30,413 nucleotides of DNA from Rhodospirillaceae bacterium (GCA_002717185.1 PBDC01000072.1:1-30413); one strand, 5' to 3'. Shown: positions 15,107-24,053, numbered from the stretch's first letter. Numbers and translations: made by a program. Notes: generated by a model from the sequence alone, not told the origin.

Positions 15107-15883
15107 CTACTCATTGAAGATCGCCACCGCCCGAGTGAAGCCAGCCGACGCAGCACGAATCTTGAAGGGGAAGCAGGCGATAGTGAAACCGAAAGGCGGG
15201 AGGGCTTCAAGGTTGTGCAACTTCTCCAAATGGCAGTAGCCAATTTCCATGCCGGCTCGGTGGCCTTCCCAGATAAGACCCGCGTCACCCGTCTCGGCGT
15301 ACTTTTTCTTGGTATGAATGAAAGGCGCATCCCAACTCCAGGCATCAGTGCCAGTGACGCGAACGCCTCGTTCCAATAAATAGATCGTGGCTTCTCGCCC
15401 CATGCCGCAACCCGTCGCCACGTAATCCTCACGGCCATAGGCAGCACCGGCCGCCGTGTTGACGACGACGATATCAAATGGGTTCAAGTTGTGCCCTATC
15501 CGCGCCAGCTCCGCTTCTACATCTGAGGCGGTCACCACATAACCATCCTCGAACTGCCGGAAATCAAGTTTCACGCCCGGATTGAAACACCACTCAAGCG
15601 GCACCTCGTCGATGGTAATCGCCCGCTCGCCCTTGTTCATCGTGGTGTGAAAATGGTACGGCGCATCAAGATGGGTCCCGTTGTGGGTCATTGCATGTAC
15701 CCATTCCAATGCCCAGCCCTGCCCCTCCGGCAACTCCGCTTCGGTCATACCAGGGAAAAAGGCGGTAACGTCCTTGGCCGAATCCTGGTGATTTACGTAT
15801 TCGATCTTCGGCTGGTACCCGTCGGGGTCCGAAATGATGTCGTTTTCCAGGTAAATTGACAGGTCAACTATGCGCCGGCCCAT
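15107..15883 (-). CDS. Cyclase-family metal hydrolase (kynurenine formamidase/isatin hydrolase-like)
   Basis: The 258-residue protein carries the family signature HNGTHLDAPYH at 67-77, which supplies metal-binding His and Asp residues. This family includes KynB (N-formylkynurenine hydrolysis) and isatin hydrolase, both acting on amide bonds of indole or tryptophan breakdown products. The frame is open to 15916, but ATG 15883 has a strong AGGAGGGTAGAC ribosome site and gives the family-like start MGRRIVDLS. It lies directly before the FAD monooxygenase. Together they suggest opening of an amide or lactam ring and hydroxylation of the aromatic part, but neither substrate can be read. Confidence 0.85.
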   Translation of the reverse strand: MGRRIVDLSIYLENDIISDPDGYQPKIEYVNHQDSAKDVTAFFPGMTEAELPEGQGWALEWVHAMTHNGTHLDAPYHFHTTMNKGERAITIDEVPLEWCFNPGVKLDFRQFEDGYVVTASDVEAELARIGHNLNPFDIVVVNTAAGAAYGREDYVATGCGMGREATIYLLERGVRVTGTDAWSWDAPFIHTKKKYAETGDAGLIWEGHRAGMEIGYCHLEKLHNLEALPPFGFTIACFPFKIRAASAGFTRAVAIFNE

Positions 15884-16225
15884 GTCTACCCTCCTGGTCC
15901 TGTTGCTTTGCAACACCAGTCATACCAGTTTCCATGGCACTGAGACATACGGGCCCCGAAAGTACCTTGATGTTTCCGACTTTCGCTAGCTCAATTAACC
16001 TTCTTCACACAAACCAATGCCCGCAATCTGCAAGGGCGTCGCACCCTTCGTCCGTATCCAGGTTTCGGACTAGGTATGATCAAGATGTTTATGACGTTCA
16101 CTCTCTTGCTTATAAAGTTGACGTTCAACCCGCAGGCAAGTGCAAAATACGCTGAATGATATTTGCGTTCATCGATTATTATAAACTGAGATCCATTCGC
16201 AACTTCAACGAAGTAAGAGGCACGC
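15884..16225. other. Divergent promoter region
   Basis: This gap separates the cyclase operon (-) from the hydrolase-GST-hydratase-dioxygenase run (+). It is more AT-rich towards 16226. TATTATAAA near 16176-16187 is a candidate -10 for the plus-strand gene. Two TGACGTTCA copies lie inside (separate entry). Confidence 0.35.
16092..16128. promoter_or_regulatory. Pair of TGACGTTCA sites, possible operators
   Basis: TGACGTTCA occurs at 16092-16100 and again at 16119-16127, 27 bp apart in the same orientation. Each is a TGA-CGT-TCA inverted repeat; the second extends to TTGA...TCAA. The location between two divergent operons suits a regulator binding site. No regulator gene is in the window to match it. 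Confidence 0.3.
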
Positions 16226-17047
16226 ATGCCAAAATACGAGGTCGCACCGAATGTAGATCTCTACTGCGAAGATTTCGGGGATGGTAAAGCGATCATCTTC
16301 ACCTCAGCCGGGATCCAGACCCGAAAGATGTGGGAACATCAGGCAGCGGCACTAAGCTCCAAGTACCGGACTATAACGTATGACTGGAGGGGCACCGGGC
16401 GATCCGACCGGCCCCGCTGCTCTTATGGCGTTGACCAGGCAGTCGATGATCTCTGCGCCTTGGTCGAAACTCTATCAATTGCGCCTGCGATGCTAGTGGG
16501 GCATGGCATCGGTTGCCATGTGACTCTTCTCGCTGCGCATCGGAGGCCTGAGCTCGTTGATCGGATGGTTCTAGTTAGCGGGTCTCCCTGGTACACAGGG
16601 GACCGGGGTGACGAAGGTGGGTTTTCGGACGAGTTCACCACCTGGTGGGAGGAACAGACAGCCAACCAAGGTACCCACATCGCCCAAGCTTATGCCAAAC
16701 TGTGCGAGAGATTTCTTTTTTATAAAGACCCTGGCCCTGCCGTGGAACATTCGGTACTGGAACAGGCACTAGACTGGCCACTCTTCGTCTTCAAAAGCTA
16801 TACCGGCTCGATGATGACGCTCGACCATCGTGAAATCCTGCCAAAAGTGAATTGCCCGACCCTGATTTTTCAAGGCCTCCACGACAAAAAGCAGCGATAC
16901 GGCGGCGGCCGATACTTAGCCGAGCACATTCCCAGCGCTCGCCTCGTCACCTTCAAAGAAAGCGCTCACATGCCTCAGGTCGAGGAAATGGCACTTTTCA
17001 ACCAAATTCTTGACGAATTCCTGAGCGACGCAAAGCCCAACTCCTAG
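16226..17047 (+). CDS. Alpha/beta-hydrolase-fold protein lacking the nucleophile serine
   Basis: The 273-residue protein has the alpha/beta-hydrolase fold: TYDWRGTGRSDRP (51-63), elbow VGHGIGC (91-97), GLHD with D220 and ESAHMP with His248. At the elbow the nucleophile position 94 is Gly (codon GGC) where relatives have Ser, Asp or Cys; AGC to GGC is one base change. The oxyanion region also reads FTSAGI rather than HG. So it may be inactive as an esterase, do non-hydrolytic chemistry or bind a ligand. ATG at 16226 has AAGAGG ahead. It opens a plus-strand run followed by the GST gene 83 bp later. Confidence 0.8.
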   Translation: MPKYEVAPNVDLYCEDFGDGKAIIFTSAGIQTRKMWEHQAAALSSKYRTITYDWRGTGRSDRPRCSYGVDQAVDDLCALVETLSIAPAMLVGHGIGCHVTLLAAHRRPELVDRMVLVSGSPWYTGDRGDEGGFSDEFTTWWEEQTANQGTHIAQAYAKLCERFLFYKDPGPAVEHSVLEQALDWPLFVFKSYTGSMMTLDHREILPKVNCPTLIFQGLHDKKQRYGGGRYLAEHIPSARLVTFKESAHMPQVEEMALFNQILDEFLSDAKPNS

Positions 17048-17130
17048 CTAGGACTAACACAATAAAGCTTAGCGTCAACGTTTGTCGGCCCTTAAGCTTA
17101 GCACCAAACCTTCAACCACGGAGCTAACAA

Positions 17131-17745
17131 ATGACATTGGAAATTATTGGTATCCCGCGCTCGAACTTCGTCCGTACGGTCCGCATGTGCGCTGAGGAAA
17201 AAGGCGTGCCACACGAAAACATTGCTGAGATGCCGCATTCGGACGCGGTTAAAGCGATTAACCCACAGGGGCAGGTTCCTGTCATGAGGCATAACGGGCT
17301 TGAGCTTTGCGAATCCCAGGCAATCGCACGCTATATTGACACTGCTTTTGACGGCCCATCCCTGGTGCCAACCGACCCTCGGGCAGCTGCACCCATCAAC
17401 CGCTGGATTGCTGCCACTGCGATGGGCGTGGATCAGCTGCTAATGCGCAATTACGTTGTCGAATACGTCTTCCACAAGGACGAGGACGGCAATGTCGTGC
17501 GTTCCAAGATCGACCGCGCTTTGAAACGCTTCCCACGGATGTTCGCCATGCTGGAGAGCGCCGTGTCCGAAGGCTATCTCGGCTCATCGAATTTTTCGAT
17601 GGCCGATTGCTTTCTGATGCCGATCCTCAATGCTACGCAGCTCTTCCCTGAGGGACAGGAAGCGGTCGCCAACGCCTCAGGACTCAAGGCTTATTTCGAC
17701 AAGGTCGCCGAACGCGATAGTTTCAAGAACACTGCGCCAGAATAG
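17131..17745 (+). CDS. Glutathione S-transferase
   Basis: The 204-residue protein has the N-terminal thioredoxin-like GST domain (IPRSNFVRTVRM with candidate catalytic Ser11; NPQGQVPVM with the cis-proline; ELCESQAIARYI with the glutathione-binding Glu-Ser pair) and the all-helical C-terminal domain, including the hydrophobic-core motif SNFSMADCFLMP. It conjugates glutathione or isomerises a substrate. ATG 17131 follows GGAG. It lies 9 bp before the enoyl-CoA hydratase gene, so both are probably one transcript. In catabolic clusters GSTs often perform ring-opening isomerisation, dehalogenation or ether cleavage; which applies here is unknown. Confidence 0.9.
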   Translation: MTLEIIGIPRSNFVRTVRMCAEEKGVPHENIAEMPHSDAVKAINPQGQVPVMRHNGLELCESQAIARYIDTAFDGPSLVPTDPRAAAPINRWIAATAMGVDQLLMRNYVVEYVFHKDEDGNVVRSKIDRALKRFPRMFAMLESAVSEGYLGSSNFSMADCFLMPILNATQLFPEGQEAVANASGLKAYFDKVAERDSFKNTAPE

Positions 17746-17754
17746 GCTCCCAAC

Positions 17755-18570
17755 ATGACTATGATTGACACCGGCACTGACCAGCTGCTGTGCCAGGTAA
17801 GCGACGGAGTAGCACTGATCACGCTGAACCGACCCGACGCACGCAACGCATTGTCCGACAACTTGACGCCCGCCCTGCGGACCATGATCAAGGAACGGGG
17901 CGCAGATCCCGATGTCGGTGCGCTGCTGATCACCGGCGCAGGTACTGCCTTTTGCGCCGGTGGCGACGTTAAGGGCATGGCACAATCTACGCCCAAGGTA
18001 AAAATGACCATCGAAGAGAAGGTCGTGCAGCTAAAGGAACGTCAGCGGACCCTAACCGGTTTACTGCATCATTCCCCTAAGCCAACGATCGCCGCCCTAC
18101 CCGGGCCCGCCGCGGGAGCAGGCCTATCAATTGCTCTCGCCTGCGACATTCGCATCGCGGCAACATCCGCTTTCATCAGCACAGGCTACGCTAGGGTGGG
18201 TTTGAGCGGCGATTACGGCATCGCTTGGCTGCTCACCAACTTGGTCGGCACCGCGAAAGCCCGAGAGCTGATGTACACAGCGGAACGGGTCGATTCTGAG
18301 CGCTGTGAAAAAATTGGTCTCGTTAATCGTGTGGTACCCGACGGGGATCTGCAAGCGGAGGCTTGGGCGCTGGCTACGAAGTTGGCCAAAGGGCCAAGGT
18401 TGGCGCTCCGGGAAATGAAAGCCAACTTGAACGACGCGCTTGAGCAGGACTTTCTAACCGCTCTCGATGGCGAGGCCACACGATTGGTACCGCTCGGACG
18501 AACGGCTGACCACAAAGAAGCCGTCGCTGCCTTTAAGGAAAAGCGAGAACCAAAATTTAGCGGGACGTGA
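17755..18570 (+). CDS. Enoyl-CoA hydratase/isomerase family protein (copy 1)
   Basis: The 271-residue protein is a crotonase-fold enzyme acting on an enoyl- or aryl-acyl-CoA. The CoA-binding and oxyanion segments are TGAGTAFCAGGDVKGM and PGPAAGAGLSIALACDIRIA. At the active site YARVGLSGDYG has Asp where classic hydratases have Glu, as in PaaG-type isomerases, so isomerase activity is as likely as hydration. A C-terminal LALREMKANL segment fits the family. It follows the GST gene by 9 bp, and the TfdA-like gene comes 61 bp after it. Confidence 0.88.
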   Translation: MTMIDTGTDQLLCQVSDGVALITLNRPDARNALSDNLTPALRTMIKERGADPDVGALLITGAGTAFCAGGDVKGMAQSTPKVKMTIEEKVVQLKERQRTLTGLLHHSPKPTIAALPGPAAGAGLSIALACDIRIAATSAFISTGYARVGLSGDYGIAWLLTNLVGTAKARELMYTAERVDSERCEKIGLVNRVVPDGDLQAEAWALATKLAKGPRLALREMKANLNDALEQDFLTALDGEATRLVPLGRTADHKEAVAAFKEKREPKFSGT

Positions 18571-18631
18571 CGAAATTACATCTAGACGTTAAATTTAGGG
18601 GATTACGCACCAATTTCGGCAGGAAACCAAG

Positions 18632-19519
18632 ATGGCAATCTCCATCCGACCTCTCCATCCCACCATCGGCGGTGAAGTCGATGGCATAGACCTCACCAAG
18701 CCTATAACGCCTGAAGAGGCGGCAATAATTGAAGCGGGCATGGACGAGTACGCCGTATTAGTGTTCCACAATCAAAATTTCACCGACGATCAGCAAAAGG
18801 CGTTCTCACGCAATTTCGGTGAACTCGAAATGCCCGGCAATGTGAGCAACATCCAAAAAGCCGAGGAGCGACGCATTGATGGGGCAATGGCTGATGTCTC
18901 AAACCTGGACCAAGACCACAAGCTGCTGGCCAAGGACGATCGAATACGTATGTTCGGACTCGGCAATCGCCTTTGGCATTCAGACAGCTCCTTTCGCGCT
19001 GTGCCGTCAAAATTTTCTCTGCTGTCGGGTCGTATTGTGCCGGCACAGGGTGGTAACACGGAGTTTGCCGACATGCGCGCTGCCTACGACGCACTCGACG
19101 ACAAGACCAAGGGCCGGATTGAAGACCTGGTCTGCGAACATTCGCTCTTATACTCCCGCGGCAAGCTCGGTTTCGAGGGGCTAACCGAAGAGGAAACGGC
19201 TAACTTCAAGCCAGTGCGCCAACGACTCGTCCGCACCCATCCTGTTACTGGACGCAAATCTCTTTATTTGTCGGCCCATATCGGAAAGATTATCGGCTGG
19301 CCGACGCCGGAGGGCCGCATCCTCATCCAGGATTTGACGGAAGACGCGACCCGCCCGGAATTTGTCTACACGCATCAATGGAAGCAATACGACTTCGTCA
19401 TGTGGGACAATCGCCAGGCAATGCATCGGGTCCGCGCCTTTGATGACCTAAGCGAGCGCCGCGACATGCGCCGTACCACGGTCGCCGGCGAAGAGATGAC
19501 AGCAGAGCAGGCAGCTTAG
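18632..19519 (+). CDS. TauD/TfdA-family 2-oxoglutarate dioxygenase
   Basis: The 295-residue protein is an Fe(II)/2-oxoglutarate dioxygenase. The iron ligands are H116 and D118 in LWHSDSSF and H265 in DNRQAMHRVRAF, and the 2-oxoglutarate Arg is in RRDMRRT (276-282). LWHSDSSFR and the DNR.AMHR segment match the 2,4-D dioxygenase (TfdA) branch better than taurine dioxygenase. TfdA-type enzymes hydroxylate the carbon next to an ether or carboxylate and so break aryl-oxy-acid ethers. ATG 18632 follows AGGAAACCAAG. It ends the plus-strand run and converges with the enoyl-CoA hydratase gene 6 bp away. An aryloxyalkanoate-like substrate is a reasonable but unproven guess. Confidence 0.88.
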   Translation: MAISIRPLHPTIGGEVDGIDLTKPITPEEAAIIEAGMDEYAVLVFHNQNFTDDQQKAFSRNFGELEMPGNVSNIQKAEERRIDGAMADVSNLDQDHKLLAKDDRIRMFGLGNRLWHSDSSFRAVPSKFSLLSGRIVPAQGGNTEFADMRAAYDALDDKTKGRIEDLVCEHSLLYSRGKLGFEGLTEEETANFKPVRQRLVRTHPVTGRKSLYLSAHIGKIIGWPTPEGRILIQDLTEDATRPEFVYTHQWKQYDFVMWDNRQAMHRVRAFDDLSERRDMRRTTVAGEEMTAEQAA

Positions 19520-19525
19520 AACACT

Positions 19526-20302
19526 TTACCGTTTTCGGTTCACGAATGCGGTCATCAGCCGTTTTGGCTCATCCGTTCGGTAGGCATCGACATAGGCTTG
19601 GATTCCCGCCCTAGCCCCATCGGTCGGCGACATGCGGTCCCAGTCGATAATTAAACGCTTCTGGATGCGGACCGCGCGCGGTCCGCAGACCAACAGCGAG
19701 TTAACCCAACGCTCCACCGCATCGTCTAGTTCAGCCATTGGTACCAGCCGTTCCAGATAACCAATGCGATAGGCTTCTTCGGCATCGATATGGTCACCAG
19801 TCAGCACCAGTTCACAGGCCTTTCCCCAGCCGATAAGGCGCGGCAGCACGGAGGCTTCCATGCCCGACGGGATACCGTGTCGCGTCTCCGGCATGCCAAA
19901 TTTGGCGTGATCAGCGGAAGCGCGCATGTCGGCGCAGGCAGCAATCTCCATACCCGAGCCGAAGCAATAGCCGTTGATCCGCGCTATCACTGGCACAGGG
20001 CATTGCCGCACGGAATCACATACACGGTGCGTCCAGGTGGCAGAGTTCTCCGCCTGGGAGAGGTCAAATTCCGCCATCTCTGCGATATTGGTGCCACCGA
20101 CGAAGGATTTATCCCCCGCCCCGGTGATAACCACAGCACGCAGACTTTCGTCATGTTTCAGGCTAGCCATTACTTCGACGAAAAGTTCCTTACCCGCCAA
20201 CCCCAACGCGTTGCGTTTGGCTGGGTTGTTGAATATCACCCAGGCGACCCGTCCGACCTCGCCACGATCGTCGAAGTCAAGCTTGACCAGCGGCTCCGTC
20301 AT
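19526..20302 (-). CDS. Enoyl-CoA hydratase/isomerase family protein (copy 2)
   Basis: The 258-residue crotonase-fold protein has the oxyanion segments GAGDKSFVGGTNI and INGYCFGSGMEIAACADMR, and a candidate catalytic Glu139 in FGMPETRHGIPSGM, the place of the first catalytic Glu of enoyl-CoA hydratase. The second catalytic Glu is replaced. Its start overlaps the hyuB stop by 4 bp (ATGA type), so it is translated with hyuA-hyuB. This ties a CoA-ester step to the cyclic-amide hydrolase. It differs strongly from copy 1 and is not a recent duplicate. Confidence 0.9.
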   Translation of the reverse strand: MTEPLVKLDFDDRGEVGRVAWVIFNNPAKRNALGLAGKELFVEVMASLKHDESLRAVVITGAGDKSFVGGTNIAEMAEFDLSQAENSATWTHRVCDSVRQCPVPVIARINGYCFGSGMEIAACADMRASADHAKFGMPETRHGIPSGMEASVLPRLIGWGKACELVLTGDHIDAEEAYRIGYLERLVPMAELDDAVERWVNSLLVCGPRAVRIQKRLIIDWDRMSPTDGARAGIQAYVDAYRTDEPKRLMTAFVNRKR

Positions 20303-22017
20303 TCCCTCTCTCCTTCCGTTTCAGCCAAGGCACTGCTGACCCTATCGGCCCCATAATCCTGGACCGCCCTTTCTTTTGATACCAATCCGTCTCGTAGATC
20401 GATCCCGAGTGCGTCAAGCGCACGCGCTTCCGGGGTGCCATAACCACCACCGCCTGCGGTCTCTAACCTCATCGAGTCACCCGCTCGCAATTCGATATGC
20501 GAGACCTTCGACGTCAACGACTCACGATCCTGTCCGTCCGCGTTGCGGATGAGATCCGCGGTACCACCCTCTTTTCCACCGAAGACACCAGGAGCACCAA
20601 TGACATGGCTATCTGAGCGGATTGAAAAGATGATGTCGTCCTGCATGGCGCTGATTTGCCGGGCGATCCCAACGCCGCCTCGCCGAGCGCCAGCCCCACC
20701 GGAATCGGGCACCAGTGCGTACTCGTCAACTAGCAACGGGTATTCATGCTCTAGTGCTTCCGCCGGCAGGTTCGACGTATTAGTCAAATGCACGTGCACC
20801 GCATCCATCCCATCAGAGTCCCACCGCGCTCCGGAACCGCCACCCACCGTCTCCAAATAAACGAAAGGACCGGCCCCACCGCGGCGCTCTCCGGAGAAGA
20901 CGATGGCAGGGATCGAGTCGTGACCAGCTGCCATGACCGCCTTATCCGGCAGCAACGGCGCAAATGCGCCAAAAATTGCCCGTGCCACCTTGTTGCAGGT
21001 AATGCTGCGTGCGCCAACCGCGGCCGGATGGCGAGGATTAACGAGGCTCCCTTCCGGGGCAGCGATTTCGATCGCCTCGAACATACCGCCATTGGGTGGC
21101 AAGTTCGGGTCCAGCAAAGTCTTGACCGAATAATAAACTGTGGCCCGTAGCGCGCTTTCTGGCACATTCATAGCGCCGCGCGCCTGTGAGCTTGTGCCTT
21201 CAAAATCCAGCGTCAGCGCCTCTCCATTAACGTGCGCCGTTACCGTGATCGGCACCGGGTCTCCGCCTTGCCCATCATCGTCAAGATAGCTTGTGCAGCA
21301 ATACGACCCATCAGTTAATTGTGCGATGCGGTTTCGCAGGCGTCGCCCCGTATAGGCTAGTAGATCGCCGACTGCGGACTGCACTTGCTCGAGTCCCTTC
21401 CGGTCGGCCAATTCCTCTAACAATACCGCGCCCCGGGCGTTCGTTGCTATCTGAACCTGCAGGTCAAGGGCGCGCTCTTCCGGCTCCCTGGTATTGCTAC
21501 AAATCAGTCGCATTACATCGTCACTAATTACTCCCCTTTCGGCGACCCGAATTGCCGGGATGCGAACACCTTCCTCGAAGACCGTCCGGGCCGACCCCGA
21601 GATCGACCCTGGTACCGCGCCTCCGACATCGGAATGGTGTGCGATGTTGGCGGTGAAGAAACGTACCGCACCGTCGATGACTACGGGTGAGACAATTGAG
21701 ATATCGGGCATGTGAGTCCCGCCAGCTAGATAAGGATCATTGCAGATAAAGGCGTCCCCCGCATCCATCTCCTGTGTCGAATAGGTGTCCAGAACCGCTT
21801 TCACACCGCCCATCAGCGAGCCCAGATGCAGTGGCACGTGAGACGCCTGTGCAATCAATCGCCCGCTTGCATCGAACAACCCAACAGAGCAATCACGTCG
21901 TTCCTTGATATTCGTCGAAAAGGAGGAGCGGATCAGCGTGTTACCCATATCCTCGGTAATCGATAGCAATCGATTGCTGAAGACCTCAACGGCCACCGGG
22001 TCGAAAGTTTTACTCAT
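20299..22017 (-). CDS. hyuB: HyuB: hydantoinase B/oxoprolinase-family subunit
   Basis: The 572-residue protein is the B subunit of ATP-dependent cyclic-amide hydrolases (N-methylhydantoinase, 5-oxoprolinase and, more distantly, acetone carboxylase). Typical stretches are EVFSNRLLSITEDMG, RRDCSVGLFDASGRLIAQASHVPLHLGS, GDAFICNDPYLAGGTHMPDI, and the C-terminal GGGGYGTPEAR. Length fits the family. It overlaps hyuA by 4 bp upstream and the hydratase by 4 bp downstream. With HyuA it would use ATP to open a five-membered cyclic amide such as 5-oxoproline or a hydantoin. Which ring cannot be told from sequence. Confidence 0.92.
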   Translation of the reverse strand: MSKTFDPVAVEVFSNRLLSITEDMGNTLIRSSFSTNIKERRDCSVGLFDASGRLIAQASHVPLHLGSLMGGVKAVLDTYSTQEMDAGDAFICNDPYLAGGTHMPDISIVSPVVIDGAVRFFTANIAHHSDVGGAVPGSISGSARTVFEEGVRIPAIRVAERGVISDDVMRLICSNTREPEERALDLQVQIATNARGAVLLEELADRKGLEQVQSAVGDLLAYTGRRLRNRIAQLTDGSYCCTSYLDDDGQGGDPVPITVTAHVNGEALTLDFEGTSSQARGAMNVPESALRATVYYSVKTLLDPNLPPNGGMFEAIEIAAPEGSLVNPRHPAAVGARSITCNKVARAIFGAFAPLLPDKAVMAAGHDSIPAIVFSGERRGGAGPFVYLETVGGGSGARWDSDGMDAVHVHLTNTSNLPAEALEHEYPLLVDEYALVPDSGGAGARRGGVGIARQISAMQDDIIFSIRSDSHVIGAPGVFGGKEGGTADLIRNADGQDRESLTSKVSHIELRAGDSMRLETAGGGGYGTPEARALDALGIDLRDGLVSKERAVQDYGADRVSSALAETEGERE

Positions 22018-24053
22018 AATCCTGTCTCAATAATGACGTTGCCCTGGTCGTCCACCGCAGCGTGTTGGTCCGGCAAGACGATCGTCGTCGCACTCATCTC
22101 CTCGACAACCGCTGGTCCGGCGATCTCTGCGCCAAGCGGCAATTCATCGCGTCTATACACCGGCGTTTTCACCCAAGCCGACGACAGGTTGATCAAACGA
22201 TGGGCCGTTAAGGCGTTAGCTATACGGCCCGACCGGCCCATGACTTGCGCCTCAGGCCGGACGACGCGTCCGATCGCCTGAACACGGCAATTCACAGTTT
22301 CTACCGCCCGGTCGGGAATGTCGTAGCCATATTCCTGAGTGTGACGATTGGCAAAGCCGCTAAGGAAGGTCTCAAATTTGTCCGTATCTATGGTGTCCAT
22401 TGCCACGCGGACTTCGTGGTTCTGACCGACATATCGGGCATCTACAAAATAGCGATAGAAACGATCCGCCGGCGCGACCCCGTCACGCGACAAGCGCGTC
22501 TCGCCTTCACTGCGCAATTCGTCGAACAATGCGCAGACACGGTCCCAGCCGGCGACATCCGCCGGCGCGATGATACTGCCAACTAGATCATGCAAAATAT
22601 CCGAAAGAAGAATTCCCCTTGCGCACATCGTGCCCGGTGCTTCCGGCACAATGATCCGTGGAATGCGGCATTCGACCGCCAAATCAGCTGCGTGCAACGG
22701 CCCAGCACCGCCATAGGCGAACAACGCGAAATCGCTCATATCATAGCCGCGCTCCGTCGTCACCGCGCGGATTGCCCGGCTCATATTAGCGACAGCGATT
22801 TCAAGCATTCCGTTCGCCGCGGCATCGATGCTCAGCCCGAGCGGCTTGGCAATATTAGTTTGGATCGCACCCTTAGCAGCCGCGGCATCGATTGGCATGG
22901 CACCTTCCAACAGGCCGTGCGGATTGAGACGACCCAGCACGAGGTTTGCATCAGTCAGTGTCGGCTCTTGTCCGCCCAGCCCGTAGGCAACCGGTCCCGG
23001 TACAGCGCCGGCACTGCGCGGCCCCACCTTTAGTCCACCTGCATCGTCCAACCATGCGATGCTGCCGCCGCCCGCGCCGATTACATGGATATCGAGCATC
23101 GGGGTGCGCACCGGAAAACCGGCAACCTGCCGATCCGACGTAAAGGTTGGTTTCGCATCCCGGACAACGGAGATATCCGTACTGGTACCACCGACATCAT
23201 AGGTAATGATATGCGCATGACCGGCTGACCGGGCAGTCTCCGAAGCTCCAACGACCCCGGCCGCAGGACCAGACAGGCAGGTCCGCACCGGGTAGTCGCG
23301 CACCGTTGCCGCGGTCATCAGCCCGCCGTTTGAGTGGATCGTGTAGGGCTCAATCTGAGGAGCCAGTGCCGTCACGGTCTCAAAGAACGCCTCCAAATAA
23401 CTCGCCATAGCCGGACCGAGATAGGCGTTCAGCGCCGTTGTCGACATGCGTTCGTACTCGCGAAACTCCGGCAACACATCTGAGGAGAGGCTAATATAAG
23501 CGTCGGGTAAGGCAGACTGAAGGATCGTCCGCATGCGACGCTCATGTTCCGGTTTGCGATAGCTGTGCAGGAAGCAGACTGCGACCGCTTTAACCTGCGA
23601 TTCAGCGAGTGCTGCCGCAGCATGCGCCGCCGACTCGTCTGAGAACGCCGATTTGACTGCACCATCGTATGTCAATCGTTCATCGACCTCATGGCGCCGG
23701 CGCCGTGGCACCAACGGTTTTGGTTTTGTCTGAGCATAGTCGTAGAGATGTGGGCGCAGTTGACGGCCAACCTCTATCACGTCCCTGAAACCGTTGGTGG
23801 TGACAAGCCCCGTACGTGCGCCCCGGCGCTCGATCGCCATGTTAGTAGCGACTGTTGTACCGTGCCCGAGGAACTGAAGGGCTGCGCCATCTGTATTTGC
23901 TGCCGCAAGGATCTCGGGAATGCCAGCACCAATGGATGCTGCGGGATTGTGTGGCGTTGAAGGTGCTTTGTAGTGGGTCGCAACACCGGTCTCGCCGTTT
24001 AGCAACGTGAAATCGGTAAAAGTTCCACCGACATCGATACCCAATCTGTACAT
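22014..24053 (-). CDS. hyuA: HyuA: hydantoinase A/oxoprolinase-family subunit
   Basis: The 679-residue protein is the ATP-binding A subunit. The actin/hexokinase-like phosphate loop is DVGGTFTDFTL (8-18) and a second one is YDVGGTSTDISVV; GHGTTVATNMAIERRGA and TTERGYDMSDFALFAYGGAGPLHA are family signatures. It phosphorylates the amide oxygen of the ring so HyuB can help open it. ATG 24053 has AGAGAAATTCC ahead. It is the first gene of the hyuA-hyuB-hydratase operon; its promoter lies in the 24054-24443 gap. Acetone carboxylase is excluded by the two-subunit size and by the lack of the third subunit. Confidence 0.92.
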   Translation of the reverse strand: MYRLGIDVGGTFTDFTLLNGETGVATHYKAPSTPHNPAASIGAGIPEILAAANTDGAALQFLGHGTTVATNMAIERRGARTGLVTTNGFRDVIEVGRQLRPHLYDYAQTKPKPLVPRRRRHEVDERLTYDGAVKSAFSDESAAHAAAALAESQVKAVAVCFLHSYRKPEHERRMRTILQSALPDAYISLSSDVLPEFREYERMSTTALNAYLGPAMASYLEAFFETVTALAPQIEPYTIHSNGGLMTAATVRDYPVRTCLSGPAAGVVGASETARSAGHAHIITYDVGGTSTDISVVRDAKPTFTSDRQVAGFPVRTPMLDIHVIGAGGGSIAWLDDAGGLKVGPRSAGAVPGPVAYGLGGQEPTLTDANLVLGRLNPHGLLEGAMPIDAAAAKGAIQTNIAKPLGLSIDAAANGMLEIAVANMSRAIRAVTTERGYDMSDFALFAYGGAGPLHAADLAVECRIPRIIVPEAPGTMCARGILLSDILHDLVGSIIAPADVAGWDRVCALFDELRSEGETRLSRDGVAPADRFYRYFVDARYVGQNHEVRVAMDTIDTDKFETFLSGFANRHTQEYGYDIPDRAVETVNCRVQAIGRVVRPEAQVMGRSGRIANALTAHRLINLSSAWVKTPVYRRDELPLGAEIAGPAVVEEMSATTIVLPDQHAAVDDQGNVIIETGL

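Noticed and set aside
17042..17053. 12-bp perfect palindrome TCCTAGCTAGGA at the hydrolase stop codon
   Set aside because: It has no loop and no T-run, so it does not look like a terminator; probably chance or a minor site.
17065..17102. Direct repeat AAGCTTAGC, 29 bp apart, before the GST gene
   Set aside because: Only two short copies and no symmetry; too little to call an operator.
22014..24053. Acetone carboxylase alpha/beta subunits instead of HyuA/HyuB
   Set aside because: No gamma subunit gene is present and the lengths and signatures match the hydantoinase/oxoprolinase pair.
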